DNA from: Bacillus mesophilus
Lineage (GTDB): Bacteria > Bacillota > Bacilli > Bacillales > SA4
Direction: 5' to 3'
Assembly: GCF_011008845.1 (NCBI RefSeq)
Contig: NZ_JAAIWM010000007.1
Span: 1 to 64,000 of the forward strand
DNA length: 64,000 bases
Shown here: piece by piece, positions 15,685 to 24,363 of the stretch
How positions within the stretch are numbered: position 1 is the stretch's first letter
Layout of the letters: every line of letters starts with the position of its first letter
Made by a program: the position numbers and the translations under genes
Notes under the pieces: generated by a model
Told to the model about the DNA's origin: nothing
The model's input: the letters and a program-made list of their open reading frames with translations, nothing else
Databases searched by the model: none

Positions 15685-15765
15685 GTTATTCTATAGAATA
15701 AGATTAAACTCCTTCTACCTGCCCCTTCTGTCTAGTGATTATAAGTGTAAAAGGGGTTGTGGGGA

Positions 15766-15808
15766 TAAAAAAAATCACCTAGCACATAAGTGTGTAGATG
15801 ATTTTTGA
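15766..15808 (-). terminator. ATCACCT-type terminator
   Basis: AAAATCACCTA...TAGATGATTTT is an imperfect stem with flanking A and T runs, downstream of the purine permease on the minus strand. The preceding 15715-15765 (CCCCTTCTGTC then AGTGATTATAAG and GGGGTTGTGG) repeats the composite seen at 13465-13540. Confidence 0.65.
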
Positions 15809-15926
15809 CTTTATGGTAGCAGGTGATTATGCTGGTGGGCACCCAGCACAACCGTGTGGCGGATTCTTGAAAATGGAGATTTTTTTAGTTTAAGCTAAGA
15901 AGTAAGGATCACGTCTTAGCTCTTTC

Positions 15927-17216
15927 TTAATGTGCAGGAAAGAAAATCATTTGGATTAAGAAGATCACACCGAATACATATAGAATCGGATGTACTTCTT
16001 TCCACTTACCACTAACCACTTTCATGAGCGGATACGTAATAATTCCAATCGCTATTCCAGTTGCAATACTTGAAGTAAGTGGCATCGTTAGGATGATTGC
16101 AAATGCAGGAAATGCTTCATCAAATGTTTTCCAATCTATCTTAGAAAGACCTTCCATCATAAAGCAGCCAACAATAATAAGGACGGGTGCTGTGATTGCA
16201 GGTAATGCAGAAATGGCTGAAATAGCAGGTGAGAAAAACATCGCAACTAAAAATAGAATCGCAACAATGATAGATGTTAGGCCTGTTCTACCTCCAGCTG
16301 CTACCCCTGAAGAAGATTCAATATAAGCGCTAGATGGGCTTGTACCGAATGTTGATCCAACTGTAGTGGCAAGGGCATCAGCCATTAATGCTGATTTCGC
16401 TCTTGGGAACTTTCCATTCTTTGTTAAACCCGCTTGTTCGGCAACTCCGATCATGGTCCCTGTTGTATCAAAAATAGTAACTAAAAGGAAAGCAAACACA
16501 ACAGTATATAAACCTTCTGTAAAAACACCAGCTACATTTAGATCAAGAAACACAGGAGCTGGTGGAAGCGAGACAACTCCATCAAAATTAAGAAGATTTG
16601 TTGAAATCCCAAGGACTGCAGTAACAAGCATCCCTATGAACAATGCACTATTTATTTTTCTGGCTAGTAAAATGAGTGTTAAAAACAATCCGAACAAGGA
16701 AAGTAAAGTAACAGGCTGATGTAAATCTCCAAACGTAACCATTGTCGATTCACTAGGGACCACAATCCCAGCCATTTTCAACCCTATAAACGCAATAAAC
16801 AATCCTATGCCAGATGTGATTCCATATTTAAGCGAATTCGGAATCGCTTGAATTAAAGTTTCTCGTAAAGAAGTAAATGTCATGATAATGAACAATAATC
16901 CAGCTAAAAAGACAGTACCAAAAACAGTCTGGTAAGATACGCCTTGTGTGGCAACCACACTAGCAAAATAGGCATTCATCCCCATTCCAGGAGCGATAGC
17001 AATAGGATATTTAGCGAAAATCCCCATATAAAGCGTTCCAACTACTGCTGCAATAATCGTTGCCATGAATACCTGATCAAACGGAACTCCAGCAGAAGAT
17101 AAGATTGCAGGATTAACAACAATGATATAAACCATTGTTAAAAAGGTAGTAATACCTGCGACAATTTCAGTTTTAACAGATGATCCACGTTCTGTAAGGT
17201 TAAATAACTTTTCCAT
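15927..17216 (-). CDS. pbuG: NCS2-family purine permease (PbuG/AzgA type)
   Basis: The 429-residue polytopic membrane protein has about 12-14 hydrophobic helices and the AzgA-like signatures EIVAGITTFLTMVYI, PGMGMNAYFA, FLLVTIFDTTGT and SPSSAYIESSSGVAAGGRTG. Members import hypoxanthine, guanine or adenine with protons. The start at 17216 follows GGAGGCTATC; the ATG at 17228 lies in that ribosome site. Upstream is a guanine-class riboswitch with a terminator, so import would be shut off when guanine or hypoxanthine is plentiful. That supports a guanine/hypoxanthine substrate. The symbol is assigned by similarity and regulation. Confidence 0.9.
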   Translation of the reverse strand: MEKLFNLTERGSSVKTEIVAGITTFLTMVYIIVVNPAILSSAGVPFDQVFMATIIAAVVGTLYMGIFAKYPIAIAPGMGMNAYFASVVATQGVSYQTVFGTVFLAGLLFIIMTFTSLRETLIQAIPNSLKYGITSGIGLFIAFIGLKMAGIVVPSESTMVTFGDLHQPVTLLSLFGLFLTLILLARKINSALFIGMLVTAVLGISTNLLNFDGVVSLPPAPVFLDLNVAGVFTEGLYTVVFAFLLVTIFDTTGTMIGVAEQAGLTKNGKFPRAKSALMADALATTVGSTFGTSPSSAYIESSSGVAAGGRTGLTSIIVAILFLVAMFFSPAISAISALPAITAPVLIIVGCFMMEGLSKIDWKTFDEAFPAFAIILTMPLTSSIATGIAIGIITYPLMKVVSGKWKEVHPILYVFGVIFLIQMIFFPAH

Positions 17217-17250
17217 GATAGCCTCCAATTAATAAAACTTCTAAGAGCAC

Positions 17251-17307
17251 AAAAAGTCCCAACTACAAAAGGGTACAATTAAATACCCATTCGTAGTTAG
17301 GACTTTA
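17251..17307 (-). terminator. Riboswitch-controlled terminator
   Basis: The arm AAAGTCCTAACTAC, which includes the 3' side of the aptamer, pairs with GTAGTTGGGACTTT around a loop that itself pairs GGGTA with TACCC. It is followed by TTTTT. Aptamer and terminator share bases, so ligand binding would favour the terminator or alternative fold, as in known guanine OFF switches. Confidence 0.85.
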
Positions 17308-17354
17308 CGGTTCCTTCTAGAGACCCTCAAACCATATTTCTGAGGATATACGAA
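17290..17354 (-). ncRNA. Purine riboswitch aptamer, guanine class
   Basis: On the minus strand, P1 is TTCGTA with TACGAA. P2 is CCTCA with TGAGG and its loop carries AATATGG. P3 is AGGA with TCCT and its loop carries ACCGTAAAG. The junction has GTCTCTA and AACTACGA. The specificity base just before P1 is C (AAC-TACGAA), which marks guanine/hypoxanthine rather than adenine. It lies directly upstream of the purine permease. Confidence 0.93.
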
Positions 17355-17555
17355 CAATTAGAAATAATTATATTATTTTCATCACCTATAGAATATTAAT
17401 ACAAACAATAACAACATGTCAATAAGTAATCGTTCGTGTTTTTTAAAGAAGAGACTTGTTTGTATACTTTTCTTATGAAGAATAAAATGGTTGAAATAAG
17501 CTGATTTCTCACGTTATTCTCTATCATTACACGAGTGGTATTAAATTCAAAAAGA

Positions 17556-17592
17556 AAAAAATCACCTAGCATATAGGTGATTTTTTCGTAAG
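17556..17592 (-). terminator. ATCACCT-type terminator
   Basis: AAAAAATCACCTAgcatATAGGTGATTTTTT is a near-perfect stem with T runs on both sides, located just downstream of the chemotaxis receptor gene. Confidence 0.85.
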
Positions 17593-17621
17593 AAAGCGGA
17601 ACTTCAATTTACAAAAGAGCC

Positions 17622-19334
17622 TTATATTTTAAACTTCTTCACTAAATCCTGTAGATTGTCTGCAATAGTCGCAAGCTTCATGGAGGATGAAGTGATTTCT
17701 TCTGACGTACCCGCCATTTGTTGTGCAGCAGCCGAGACACTCTGTGATCCTGCTGCTGATTGGTCTGCAATTTGTGAAACGACCTGAATTGCTTCTTTTA
17801 CCTGGTCTGTTCCCACAGCCATCTGTTCAATGGCAATAGACACCTCTTCTACCTGCTTCGTTACATCCTGGATTGCATGTTGAATGGATGTGAAGGTTTC
17901 ACCTGCTGCTCCTACCACTTTAATTCCTTCGTTTACTTCTTCTGACGTTTCCTCCATGGATGCCACTGCTTGATGAGTTTCATCCTGAATAACGGTTAAG
18001 AGGTCAGTAATTTGTTTGGAGGATTTAGCAGACTGTTCTGCTAGCTTACGGACCTCACTGGCAACGACAGCAAATCCTTTTCCATGGTCACCCGCTCTTG
18101 CTGCTTCGATGGCTGCATTCAATGCTAATAAATTCGTTTGCTCGGCAATTTCTGATATCACTTTCACGATTGAAAAGATTTCGTTGGATCTACTGCCTAA
18201 TCCTTTAACGACGGTAGACAGTTCATTTACATTTGTAGAAATGTTATTCATTTGAGTGATAGAGGAATCAATAGATTTTCTTCCCTCCGACGATTGATGA
18301 TTTGTATGAACAGCCTTTGATACAACAGATTTTGTTTGGATCGAGATCTGGCTAACTCCAGCGGTCATTTCATTCATAATCTTAAAGGTTTGATCCGTAT
18401 TTCGTGCTTGTTCCTCTGCACCTGATGACAATTCTTGAATTGTCTTCGAGACATCATTAATCGTGAAGCCACTCTCCTTCGCACTCGCTGCCAGTACTTC
18501 CGAAGAAGCAGCCACCTGTTCAGATGTGGTATGCACACGTTGGATAATCTCTCGTAATCCATAGACCATTTGATTGAAAGAAGTGGTTAACTGACCTACT
18601 TCATCCTGATAGAGGTGAGTGCCTTTAACGGTAAAGTCACCCTCCTCCGCTTTTTTCATTAAGTACTGAAGTTCTTTGATCGGTTTTGTAATCATGTGTG
18701 CTAGGATCGCACCTGTTAAAATACAGAAAATAATAGAACCAAGTATAATGATAACCAGAAAAACCGTAGCATTCTTAATTTTCACTTGGTTTTCCTGTGC
18801 TAATTCCTCTGCAGCACGTTCATTAGTGGTCTTTAATTCAGATAAAACAGCTTCTGCATCCTTCCTTACACTTTTCGCCTCAGTAACATAAAGTTTATAA
18901 GCGATATCCTTATTTCCATTAGTCGCTAAATCAATTACCTTTTGACGGATTTCTCCTAAAAAAGCATAACTCATTTCCAAGGTCTCTATGTTCTTTTCCT
19001 CTGCAGGAAGTAGGGAAAGCTGCTTATATTGAGCAATTAACGTTTCATTTTCTTTTATTTTATTGGTAATACTCTCTTGAAATTCTGTATCCTGGTCTGC
19101 ATCCTTTGAAATGATCAGCTCTAAAATGTAAGAATCAAGATCACTGTTGTTTGTGTTCAGCTGTCCTAACCACATGACTGGTAATAAACGCTCTTCATAC
19201 ATTTCCTCAGACTTATTAGCCATCTCTTTCATATGAGAATATCCTGTAAATCCAACCACTAGTAAGGCCACAGTGGATATAGCCAATAACAGAATTAATT
19301 TGGCACCAATCCTCAAATTCTTAAACACTTTCAT
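17622..19334 (-). CDS. Methyl-accepting chemotaxis protein
   Basis: The 570-residue receptor has a first membrane helix (about residues 10-32), a four-helix-bundle ligand domain (about 33-187), a second membrane helix (about 188-212) and a HAMP domain (about 213-265, [20 protein letters not shown]). A long methylated coiled-coil signalling domain follows, with the conserved hairpin tip [34 protein letters not shown] gives the start at 19334. It senses an unknown ligand and signals through CheW/CheA; no che gene is adjacent. Confidence 0.95.
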   Translation of the reverse strand: MKVFKNLRIGAKLILLLAISTVALLVVGFTGYSHMKEMANKSEEMYEERLLPVMWLGQLNTNNSDLDSYILELIISKDADQDTEFQESITNKIKENETLIAQYKQLSLLPAEEKNIETLEMSYAFLGEIRQKVIDLATNGNKDIAYKLYVTEAKSVRKDAEAVLSELKTTNERAAEELAQENQVKIKNATVFLVIIILGSIIFCILTGAILAHMITKPIKELQYLMKKAEEGDFTVKGTHLYQDEVGQLTTSFNQMVYGLREIIQRVHTTSEQVAASSEVLAASAKESGFTINDVSKTIQELSSGAEEQARNTDQTFKIMNEMTAGVSQISIQTKSVVSKAVHTNHQSSEGRKSIDSSITQMNNISTNVNELSTVVKGLGSRSNEIFSIVKVISEIAEQTNLLALNAAIEAARAGDHGKGFAVVASEVRKLAEQSAKSSKQITDLLTVIQDETHQAVASMEETSEEVNEGIKVVGAAGETFTSIQHAIQDVTKQVEEVSIAIEQMAVGTDQVKEAIQVVSQIADQSAAGSQSVSAAAQQMAGTSEEITSSSMKLATIADNLQDLVKKFKI

Positions 19335-19461
19335 CCTACTGACCTCCAAATTAATTTAATGCAGTTTATAATGTATTTGTTATAAATGCTAGTTTTTCTA
19401 TAAATCTAGTTTAACCAATGTCTTACTAAATAGGTAGTATAATTTTCCTATGCAGAATTCG

Positions 19462-19476
19462 AGGGACCTTGTCCCT
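19462..19476. repeat. Dispersed GGGACA repeat, short copy
   Basis: AGGGACCTTGTCCCT is half of the larger repeat. It lies between the divergent chemotaxis receptor and the small membrane gene. Confidence 0.6.
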
Positions 19477-19550
19477 GACTCTAGTTTATTTGTCGTTGAT
19501 TTAATTGAAAAAATATGGAAATAAACTATAATCGTAAAGAGGTGACGTTC

Positions 19551-19826
19551 GTGAAAATGATTAAAATGATAGTTGGCTTTATTGTAAGTGTATTCTTAGG
19601 ACTTTTGTTTATGGGAGGTCTAGATATAGAAGATATTAAATTTAGTAGAAATATAAGGAAGTTAAAAAAGGAAAGTTGGTTCAAGGAGCTTAGTGATAAC
19701 GGTATATACTATGAAAAGATATATCAAAATCCAAAAGTTAGGGAATATTTATGTCAAGAACATATCGTTGAAAAAGTGATAAATAACGAACAAGAAAGAA
19801 CTTATTTAATTTCTTTACTAAAATAA
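19551..19826 (+). CDS. Small membrane-anchored protein of unknown function
   Basis: The GTG start at 19551 follows AAAGAGGTGACGTTC. The 91-residue product has one N-terminal hydrophobic helix (residues 5-25, MIVGFIVSVFLGLLFMGGL) and a basic cytosolic or external domain ending YLCQEHIVEKVINNEQERTYL. I recognise no family. A bidirectional hairpin follows the stop. Confidence 0.7.
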   Translation: MKMIKMIVGFIVSVFLGLLFMGGLDIEDIKFSRNIRKLKKESWFKELSDNGIYYEKIYQNPKVREYLCQEHIVEKVINNEQERTYLISLLK

Positions 19827-19834
19827 TAAAGTAA

Positions 19835-19867
19835 AACCACTTGAAGTTAACCTCCAAGTGGTTTCGG
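19835..19867. terminator. Bidirectional terminator
   Basis: AAACCACTTG and CAAGTGGTTT form a perfect 10-bp stem around AAGTTAACCTC between two convergent genes. Confidence 0.8.
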
Positions 19868-19880
19868 TCCATAACAGCTA

Positions 19881-20849
19881 TCAAATACTCTCCATAATAA
19901 CGGGTTTCCCAGTCATTGCTGAGTGCCCGGTTGCAGTCGTCACTTGGTGAGTTTTCACAGCATCTTGGTATGTTGATAGGATGCTAGAGGGATCCCCTGT
20001 TCTTACGGCATCTAGAAATATCTTGTTTTCAACTACATAAGGATCTAACTCATCGGAATATCTCTTTATAGAACCTTCCCTAACATCTCTTGCTTCATCA
20101 ATGCTGACTTCTAGTACACCTTGATTTGTGTAAAGTTCTAGTCCAACCTTATATGATTTAGGAAGAATACATGTATTCAAAATAGTGGCAATGATCCCAT
20201 TGTGCAACGTTAAGGTCACACTCCCTACATCTGAAACCGTTGAACCACTAACCTTCTCATGCATCATACTCCTATTAAAGGCAGCATACACTTCTTTGAT
20301 TTCTCCACAAAGATAGCGTAACAGGTCAACAATATGTGTTGTCTGTTCAACAAATTGTCCTCCAGACTTATTTACATCTCTCCACCAAGGAACCATTGGC
20401 ATCGTATCCATCCAATAACCAAGTGCCATGCCTACTTTACGTTCCTGAAGGATTGACCGTATTTTTTGAGTCGTGTCTCTATAGCGCCATTGGTAACCAA
20501 CCGAAGTAATTAGTCCTAGTTCTTCGACCCTTTTTGCAATCTCATATGGTTCTTCACGAACTCCAAGCGGCTTCTCTACAAAAAAGGGAATATTTCTTTC
20601 TAGCAACACATTTTCAAAAGCGCCATGCGCCATAGGAGGTACACAGATGTAAACAGCATCTAGCTTTTGCTGATCTAACATCTCTTCCACATGTATGTAA
20701 CCTTTGGCATTGGACCATTTCCTTGCTTCCTTTTCTGCCTTTTCAATACTTGACCCCAAAAATGCAGTTACATCCACTCCGGAAATTTTACTAAGAATAC
20801 TAGAATGCTTTTCGGCAAAAAAACCAGTTCCAATCAATCCAATTTTCAT
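19881..20849 (-). CDS. Gfo/Idh/MocA family oxidoreductase
   Basis: The start at 20849 is set by AAGGAGG; the ATG at 20870 is too far upstream. The 322-residue protein opens with a Rossmann motif (GLIGTGFFAEKH), has the conserved VEKPLG at about residues 93-98, and a C-terminal alpha/beta dimer domain with GGQFVEQTTHIVDLLRYL. Members are NAD(P)-dependent sugar or inositol dehydrogenases. The substrate is not predictable here. It stands alone, with no sugar operon around it. Confidence 0.9.
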   Translation of the reverse strand: MKIGLIGTGFFAEKHSSILSKISGVDVTAFLGSSIEKAEKEARKWSNAKGYIHVEEMLDQQKLDAVYICVPPMAHGAFENVLLERNIPFFVEKPLGVREEPYEIAKRVEELGLITSVGYQWRYRDTTQKIRSILQERKVGMALGYWMDTMPMVPWWRDVNKSGGQFVEQTTHIVDLLRYLCGEIKEVYAAFNRSMMHEKVSGSTVSDVGSVTLTLHNGIIATILNTCILPKSYKVGLELYTNQGVLEVSIDEARDVREGSIKRYSDELDPYVVENKIFLDAVRTGDPSSILSTYQDAVKTHQVTTATGHSAMTGKPVIMESI

Positions 20850-20891
20850 AGCAGTGTTCCTCCTTTTCATTTATCCTCGATTAAAAGCAAC

Positions 20892-20904
20892 AGGGACCTT
20901 GTCC
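20892..20904. repeat. Dispersed GGGACA repeat, fragment
   Basis: AGGGACCTTGTCC matches one half of the repeat. A weaker CCCCTGCCCCTTCCG follows at 20934. Confidence 0.5.
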
Positions 20905-20955
20905 GACTTATAAACAAACAGAAGAGACAGCATCCCCTGCCCCTTCCGTTTCCTT

Positions 20956-21921
20956 CTAATTTCTTAATTTATCTATTTCATCTTTGGTTAAACCAGTTGC
21001 CTCGATAATGGCTTCCAAGCCGACATTAAGCTGTAATAACTTTACCGCAATTTCAATCTTTTGTTCTCTTCTTCCTTCAGCTCTACCTACTTCTCTTCCT
21101 TCTTGTATACCTAATTCTCTTCCCTCTTTTTTCGCTTTTTCTCTTGCCTCATTTAACAGGTACTGACCTAGGACTATATCTTCGATTGATAATCCCACGA
21201 CTGAACCCTCCCTTTCAATAACTGGTTTCATTTCTTGAATCAAGGCAGCTTCTTCCTCAAATGGCATGGTGAGAATCTTATCTATGAATAGTAGTAACTT
21301 ACGAATGTTTTCTCTTGTCATACTTTCTTCCTTCATTTTATCTTGAAAAAGAATCGTCATCAAATATCGTTTAAAATAATAGGTTAAATTCTTTTCCTTC
21401 TTACTCTTTATGGCGTATAATCCTGCTAAAACAACTAATGCAAATGGGTTATGTGATTGTAAAAGTGTGGTCTCTGTTTGAGAGGCAATACGGTAGGTTT
21501 TATAACTGTAAGTTACTTTTGTTTCGAGGAATTCATAGGAATACTGGTCTTTGTTATAAGAGGCTCTCTCGTCTGTGAACAGCGCCATAGCATAAACGGG
21601 CTTTTCATAAAAATCCATAACACGATAGAAAGATTGAAACATTCGTTTCGGAAACTCTTTTTTGTAATCACCCTGCACCTCAATATGAACATAAACCCAT
21701 TGCTCATTTCCGTTCTTTAATCGAAGCTTGACTAACTTGTCTGAGGTTCGTTTGTTACTAGAAGATTCAGGAAGAATGGTTAGAAGTTCTTGTTCGAGAA
21801 ACTCTGGTTGAACTGAGAAGTCTACCCTTTCGTATAAATCTGGAGAGAAGAACAGAAGGAATTCTTCAAATAGTGACGTAACGACATCCTTCCACAGATA
21901 GTCGTAATCTGGATTATTCAA
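20956..21921 (-). CDS. Rpn-family recombination-promoting nuclease
   Basis: The 321-residue protein carries the PDDEXK_2 (Rpn/PD-(D/E)XK transposase-like) domain, with KLVKLRLKNGNEQWVYVHIEVQG providing the E-x-Q catalytic strand and FPKRMFQSFYRVMDFY following. Near the C-terminus (about 265-295) are degenerate repeats rich in GRE/GRA, typical of Rpn proteins, where tandem repeats make expression variable. The TTG start follows AAAGGTG. Rpn proteins promote RecA-independent recombination and some act in phage defence; neither can be shown here. Confidence 0.9.
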   Translation of the reverse strand: MNNPDYDYLWKDVVTSLFEEFLLFFSPDLYERVDFSVQPEFLEQELLTILPESSSNKRTSDKLVKLRLKNGNEQWVYVHIEVQGDYKKEFPKRMFQSFYRVMDFYEKPVYAMALFTDERASYNKDQYSYEFLETKVTYSYKTYRIASQTETTLLQSHNPFALVVLAGLYAIKSKKEKNLTYYFKRYLMTILFQDKMKEESMTRENIRKLLLFIDKILTMPFEEEAALIQEMKPVIEREGSVVGLSIEDIVLGQYLLNEAREKAKKEGRELGIQEGREVGRAEGRREQKIEIAVKLLQLNVGLEAIIEATGLTKDEIDKLRN

Positions 21922-21990
21922 TTCATCAACACCTTTCTTTTTGCTTCCTCCATATTTTCAATTTAGAGGTATATGAATTCCTGCTCAACA

Positions 21991-22034
21991 TAATAAAAAT
22001 GCCAGGTATTCATTGAACATTAGAACCTGGCATT
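21991..22034 (-). terminator. Rho-independent terminator
   Basis: ATGCCAGGT and ACCTGGCAT pair. On the minus strand the stem is followed by TTTTTATT, so it ends the DUF429 transcript. Confidence 0.9.
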
Positions 22035-22046
22035 CATCCTGTCCCA

Positions 22047-22706
22047 TCAGCAGCAATAATCATAAGGATGAAGAGGAAACTGAGCTGGTAATATCCATTT
22101 TGGCTGATACAAAGGATTCTTCCAATGCCATGCTCCTAATACAGCGGCACATGCATCAATGGAATGGCTCTCTTCTTCAATTTCGATAGGAATATGTGTA
22201 AGCTTTTGCTCATTAAGCCAAGCTCGAATGAAACCTCTAGCTGACTGGTCTTGCTTATATTTCAAGGCATATTCTAAATCTTTTTTAGGTAGCCTCGAGC
22301 CTATAACGGCCCCTGGATGAACTTCAACTATAGAAATGGGAAATTTGCTTTTTATCCCCTCTATCTCTCTACTAAGCTTAATCCCTCTTAAGGTTAAATA
22401 CACCATTCGATTCAGGGTAGGCGGCATGATGGAGCCGGATCTCATCCCTAATGACACAATAAACTTTCTTAACTCACGGTCACCTTGCCGATCTCCTCCC
22501 CCGTCCTCATAGGATAAAGGTGCATCCATTCCGATCACGACCTCATCCAGTTGACTTTGCTCATAAATCTCCGTTAATATGTCCTGATCACTTATATTAC
22601 TTTTCCATTTTATAAATTGTAGGGTATGTTCCCTTTCTTCAAAAACGGTAAGAACGGTATCCTTATGATTACTCGGCCCTGATAAATCAATCCCGATTAC
22701 TCTCAT
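22047..22706 (-). CDS. DUF429 family protein
   Basis: The start at 22706 (MRVIGIDLSG) follows GAGGGT; a longer frame to 22841 has no homologous look. The 219-residue protein has the DUF429 arrangement: an RNase H-like opening (GIDLSGPSNHKDTVL), IGMDAPLSYEDGGGDRQGDRELRKF, VEVHPGAVIG, and a C-terminal HSIDACAAVLGAW. The acidic residues (Asp in GIDLS and in GMDAP, and the late Asp) suggest a metal-dependent nuclease-like fold, but no activity is established. It is monocistronic. Confidence 0.85.
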   Translation of the reverse strand: MRVIGIDLSGPSNHKDTVLTVFEEREHTLQFIKWKSNISDQDILTEIYEQSQLDEVVIGMDAPLSYEDGGGDRQGDRELRKFIVSLGMRSGSIMPPTLNRMVYLTLRGIKLSREIEGIKSKFPISIVEVHPGAVIGSRLPKKDLEYALKYKQDQSARGFIRAWLNEQKLTHIPIEIEEESHSIDACAAVLGAWHWKNPLYQPKWILPAQFPLHPYDYCC

Positions 22707-22772
22707 ACATACCCTCACTTTCTTTGTTATGGTACAAGTGGTGCAATCAGACTTATACCTACTATATAGCAA

Positions 22773-22789
22773 GGGACAATCTTGTCCCC
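22773..22789. repeat. Dispersed GGGACA repeat, short copy
   Basis: GGGACAATCTTGTCCCC lies upstream of the DUF429 gene. It is the last copy before the carotenoid region; the next is at 36462. Confidence 0.6.
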
Positions 22790-22966
22790 TCTTACCATTA
22801 TAATGAAACATATTTATAAATTGAACGAAAGTGACAGGCACTTTATTATAAGTCTTGAATCAAGATTCCAGGCGCTAGTTTTTGTTTTCATGGGCTTCTA
22901 CCATGCATGTTATTTACAATAATGGTTAGATTATATCCTATCACCATTTGTGAAGGAGGAATTGTA

Positions 22967-23086
22967 ATGGAAGACACTAATAAATTCGTTGATGAGCTAC
23001 ATGAGAAGCAAGCAAAGGATGAGCAAAATAGAAAGCGTCAAGGGAAAGGCCATCCGGAACAAAAACTACCAAATAAACAACATTAA
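22967..23086 (+). CDS. DUF4023-family small protein (39 residues)
   Basis: GAAGGAGG precedes the ATG by seven bases. The product begins MEDTNKFVDELHEKQ and ends GHPEQKLPNKQH. This is the full length and typical shape of DUF4023 proteins, tiny hydrophilic Bacillus proteins with a charged helix and a Gly-His-Pro tail. Function is unknown. It is a separate transcription unit with a terminator at 23163. Confidence 0.85.
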   Translation: MEDTNKFVDELHEKQAKDEQNRKRQGKGHPEQKLPNKQH

Positions 23087-23157
23087 TCCCGAAATCGAAT
23101 ATAATACTTTAGTTAGTTGAAACCTATATGAAAGAATAACGCACGTAGGTTTATACG

Positions 23158-23196
23158 AGAAAAGGCTGTCTCCAGGTAGAGACAGCCTTTTTATCA
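23158..23196 (+). terminator. Rho-independent terminator, duplicated element
   Basis: AAAGGCTGTCTC and GAGACAGCCTTTTT form the stem. The surrounding TAGGTTTA...GAGAAAAG...GTAGAGACAGCCTTTTTA is repeated at about 39001-39053. Confidence 0.85.
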
Positions 23197-23211
23197 TGAC
23201 TAAAGAATCAA

Positions 23212-24318
23212 TCAGACCTTAATCTTCCGCCCCTTCCAACTCACAGAATGAAACACATTCACCCTAATAAAGGAGTACAGATAAATCCCTACGAAAAACA
23301 TAAACAAGATCGGATATAAAGGAAAAACCGCCCATCTGAAATTACCGACCCTGCTGGCAAACCATGCCGTTTGAATCGTATACAGGATATACAAGATTCC
23401 ACTGAATATCATTGCGGTAGTGTTCCATTCGATGATAGAAGAGATCAATGCTCCCGCTGCGATAAAGCTGCCGGAAATCCAGAAGATGACCATCAGCATG
23501 ACAAGGGGATGAGTGGACTTGGAACCGATGGCAAAACTTTTGCACCAGCCCTCGACCAGGCTTCCCACTCCTTCTGGGTACATGCGCAAAGACATAATTC
23601 CTTTGCCTCCCAGGCAGCGAACCGGGAGATTTTGTTCAAGAAAGGCCTCTCCCAGTTCCAAGTCATCCATGATGGCTCCCTCGATTTTTTTATGCCCACC
23701 AGATAAAAAGTAATCGTCTCGATTACATAGAATGCATGGGCCGAACGAACCGGCGGTTTTAAACCGCGAACCCCAAATCGTAAATAGATTCATCCCTACC
23801 ACGACGATAATGTTAAATACAACGGAGATGTGTTCATACAAGCGCTCAACTGTATGAAATGGCTGTAAGGCTGTGATGCCTCTGGCTCCCTTTCCCTGAT
23901 AGAAATGCAGCAGTTTAGTTAAACCATCCACACTGGTGAATTTAGTATCTGCATCTAAAAATAATAACCAGCTTCCTTTGGCCTGTTCGGCACCAAGCCA
24001 GCAGGCTGATGATTTTCCTGCACCTGTATTCTGCAGAACCTTTGCACCGTAGCTTTTTGCAACAGCAGCAGTATTGTCAGATGAATCGTCATCCACAACC
24101 AGAATTTCAAATTGGCTGAAACGTTGCTCCTGTAATGATTGCAATAACGGTGAGATCCTGCCTTCTTCATTCCTAGCTGGAATAATGATCGACAGAAACG
24201 GAAGACTTTCCTTAGGCCTGGAGGAGAAACCGGGAACCGGCAAAGACCAGAACATGATCATGCCAATCATCACTGCCACAAATCCAATAACAAGATTAAT
24301 TACATCTAAAACTGTCAT
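23212..24318 (-). CDS. crtQ: Glycosyltransferase CrtQ-like (4,4'-diaponeurosporenoate glycosyltransferase)
   Basis: The family 2 glycosyltransferase of 368 residues has an N-terminal membrane helix (1-25), LSIIIPARNEEGRISPLL, a DDDSSDNT nucleotide-binding segment, LFLDADTKF as the DxD site, and three C-terminal membrane helices. The order ALQPFHTVERLYEHISVVFN, GPCILCNRDDYFLSGGHK and VSWKGR near the end follows S. aureus CrtQ. That enzyme adds glucose to the carotenoid acid. GGAGGCAGG gives the start. It is the last gene of the crtP-aldH-crtN-crtQ block. No crtO acyltransferase follows. Confidence 0.85.
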   Translation of the reverse strand: MTVLDVINLVIGFVAVMIGMIMFWSLPVPGFSSRPKESLPFLSIIIPARNEEGRISPLLQSLQEQRFSQFEILVVDDDSSDNTAAVAKSYGAKVLQNTGAGKSSACWLGAEQAKGSWLLFLDADTKFTSVDGLTKLLHFYQGKGARGITALQPFHTVERLYEHISVVFNIIVVVGMNLFTIWGSRFKTAGSFGPCILCNRDDYFLSGGHKKIEGAIMDDLELGEAFLEQNLPVRCLGGKGIMSLRMYPEGVGSLVEGWCKSFAIGSKSTHPLVMLMVIFWISGSFIAAGALISSIIEWNTTAMIFSGILYILYTIQTAWFASRVGNFRWAVFPLYPILFMFFVGIYLYSFIRVNVFHSVSWKGRKIKV

Positions 24319-24363
24319 AAAACCTGCCTCCTTCCCCTCTGTGTTAACACAGCTTTTATGATC

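Noticed and set aside
16024..16719. Two plus-strand frames of 100 and 117 codons
   Set aside because: They are antisense to the purine permease, which has full-length homology features and a riboswitch.
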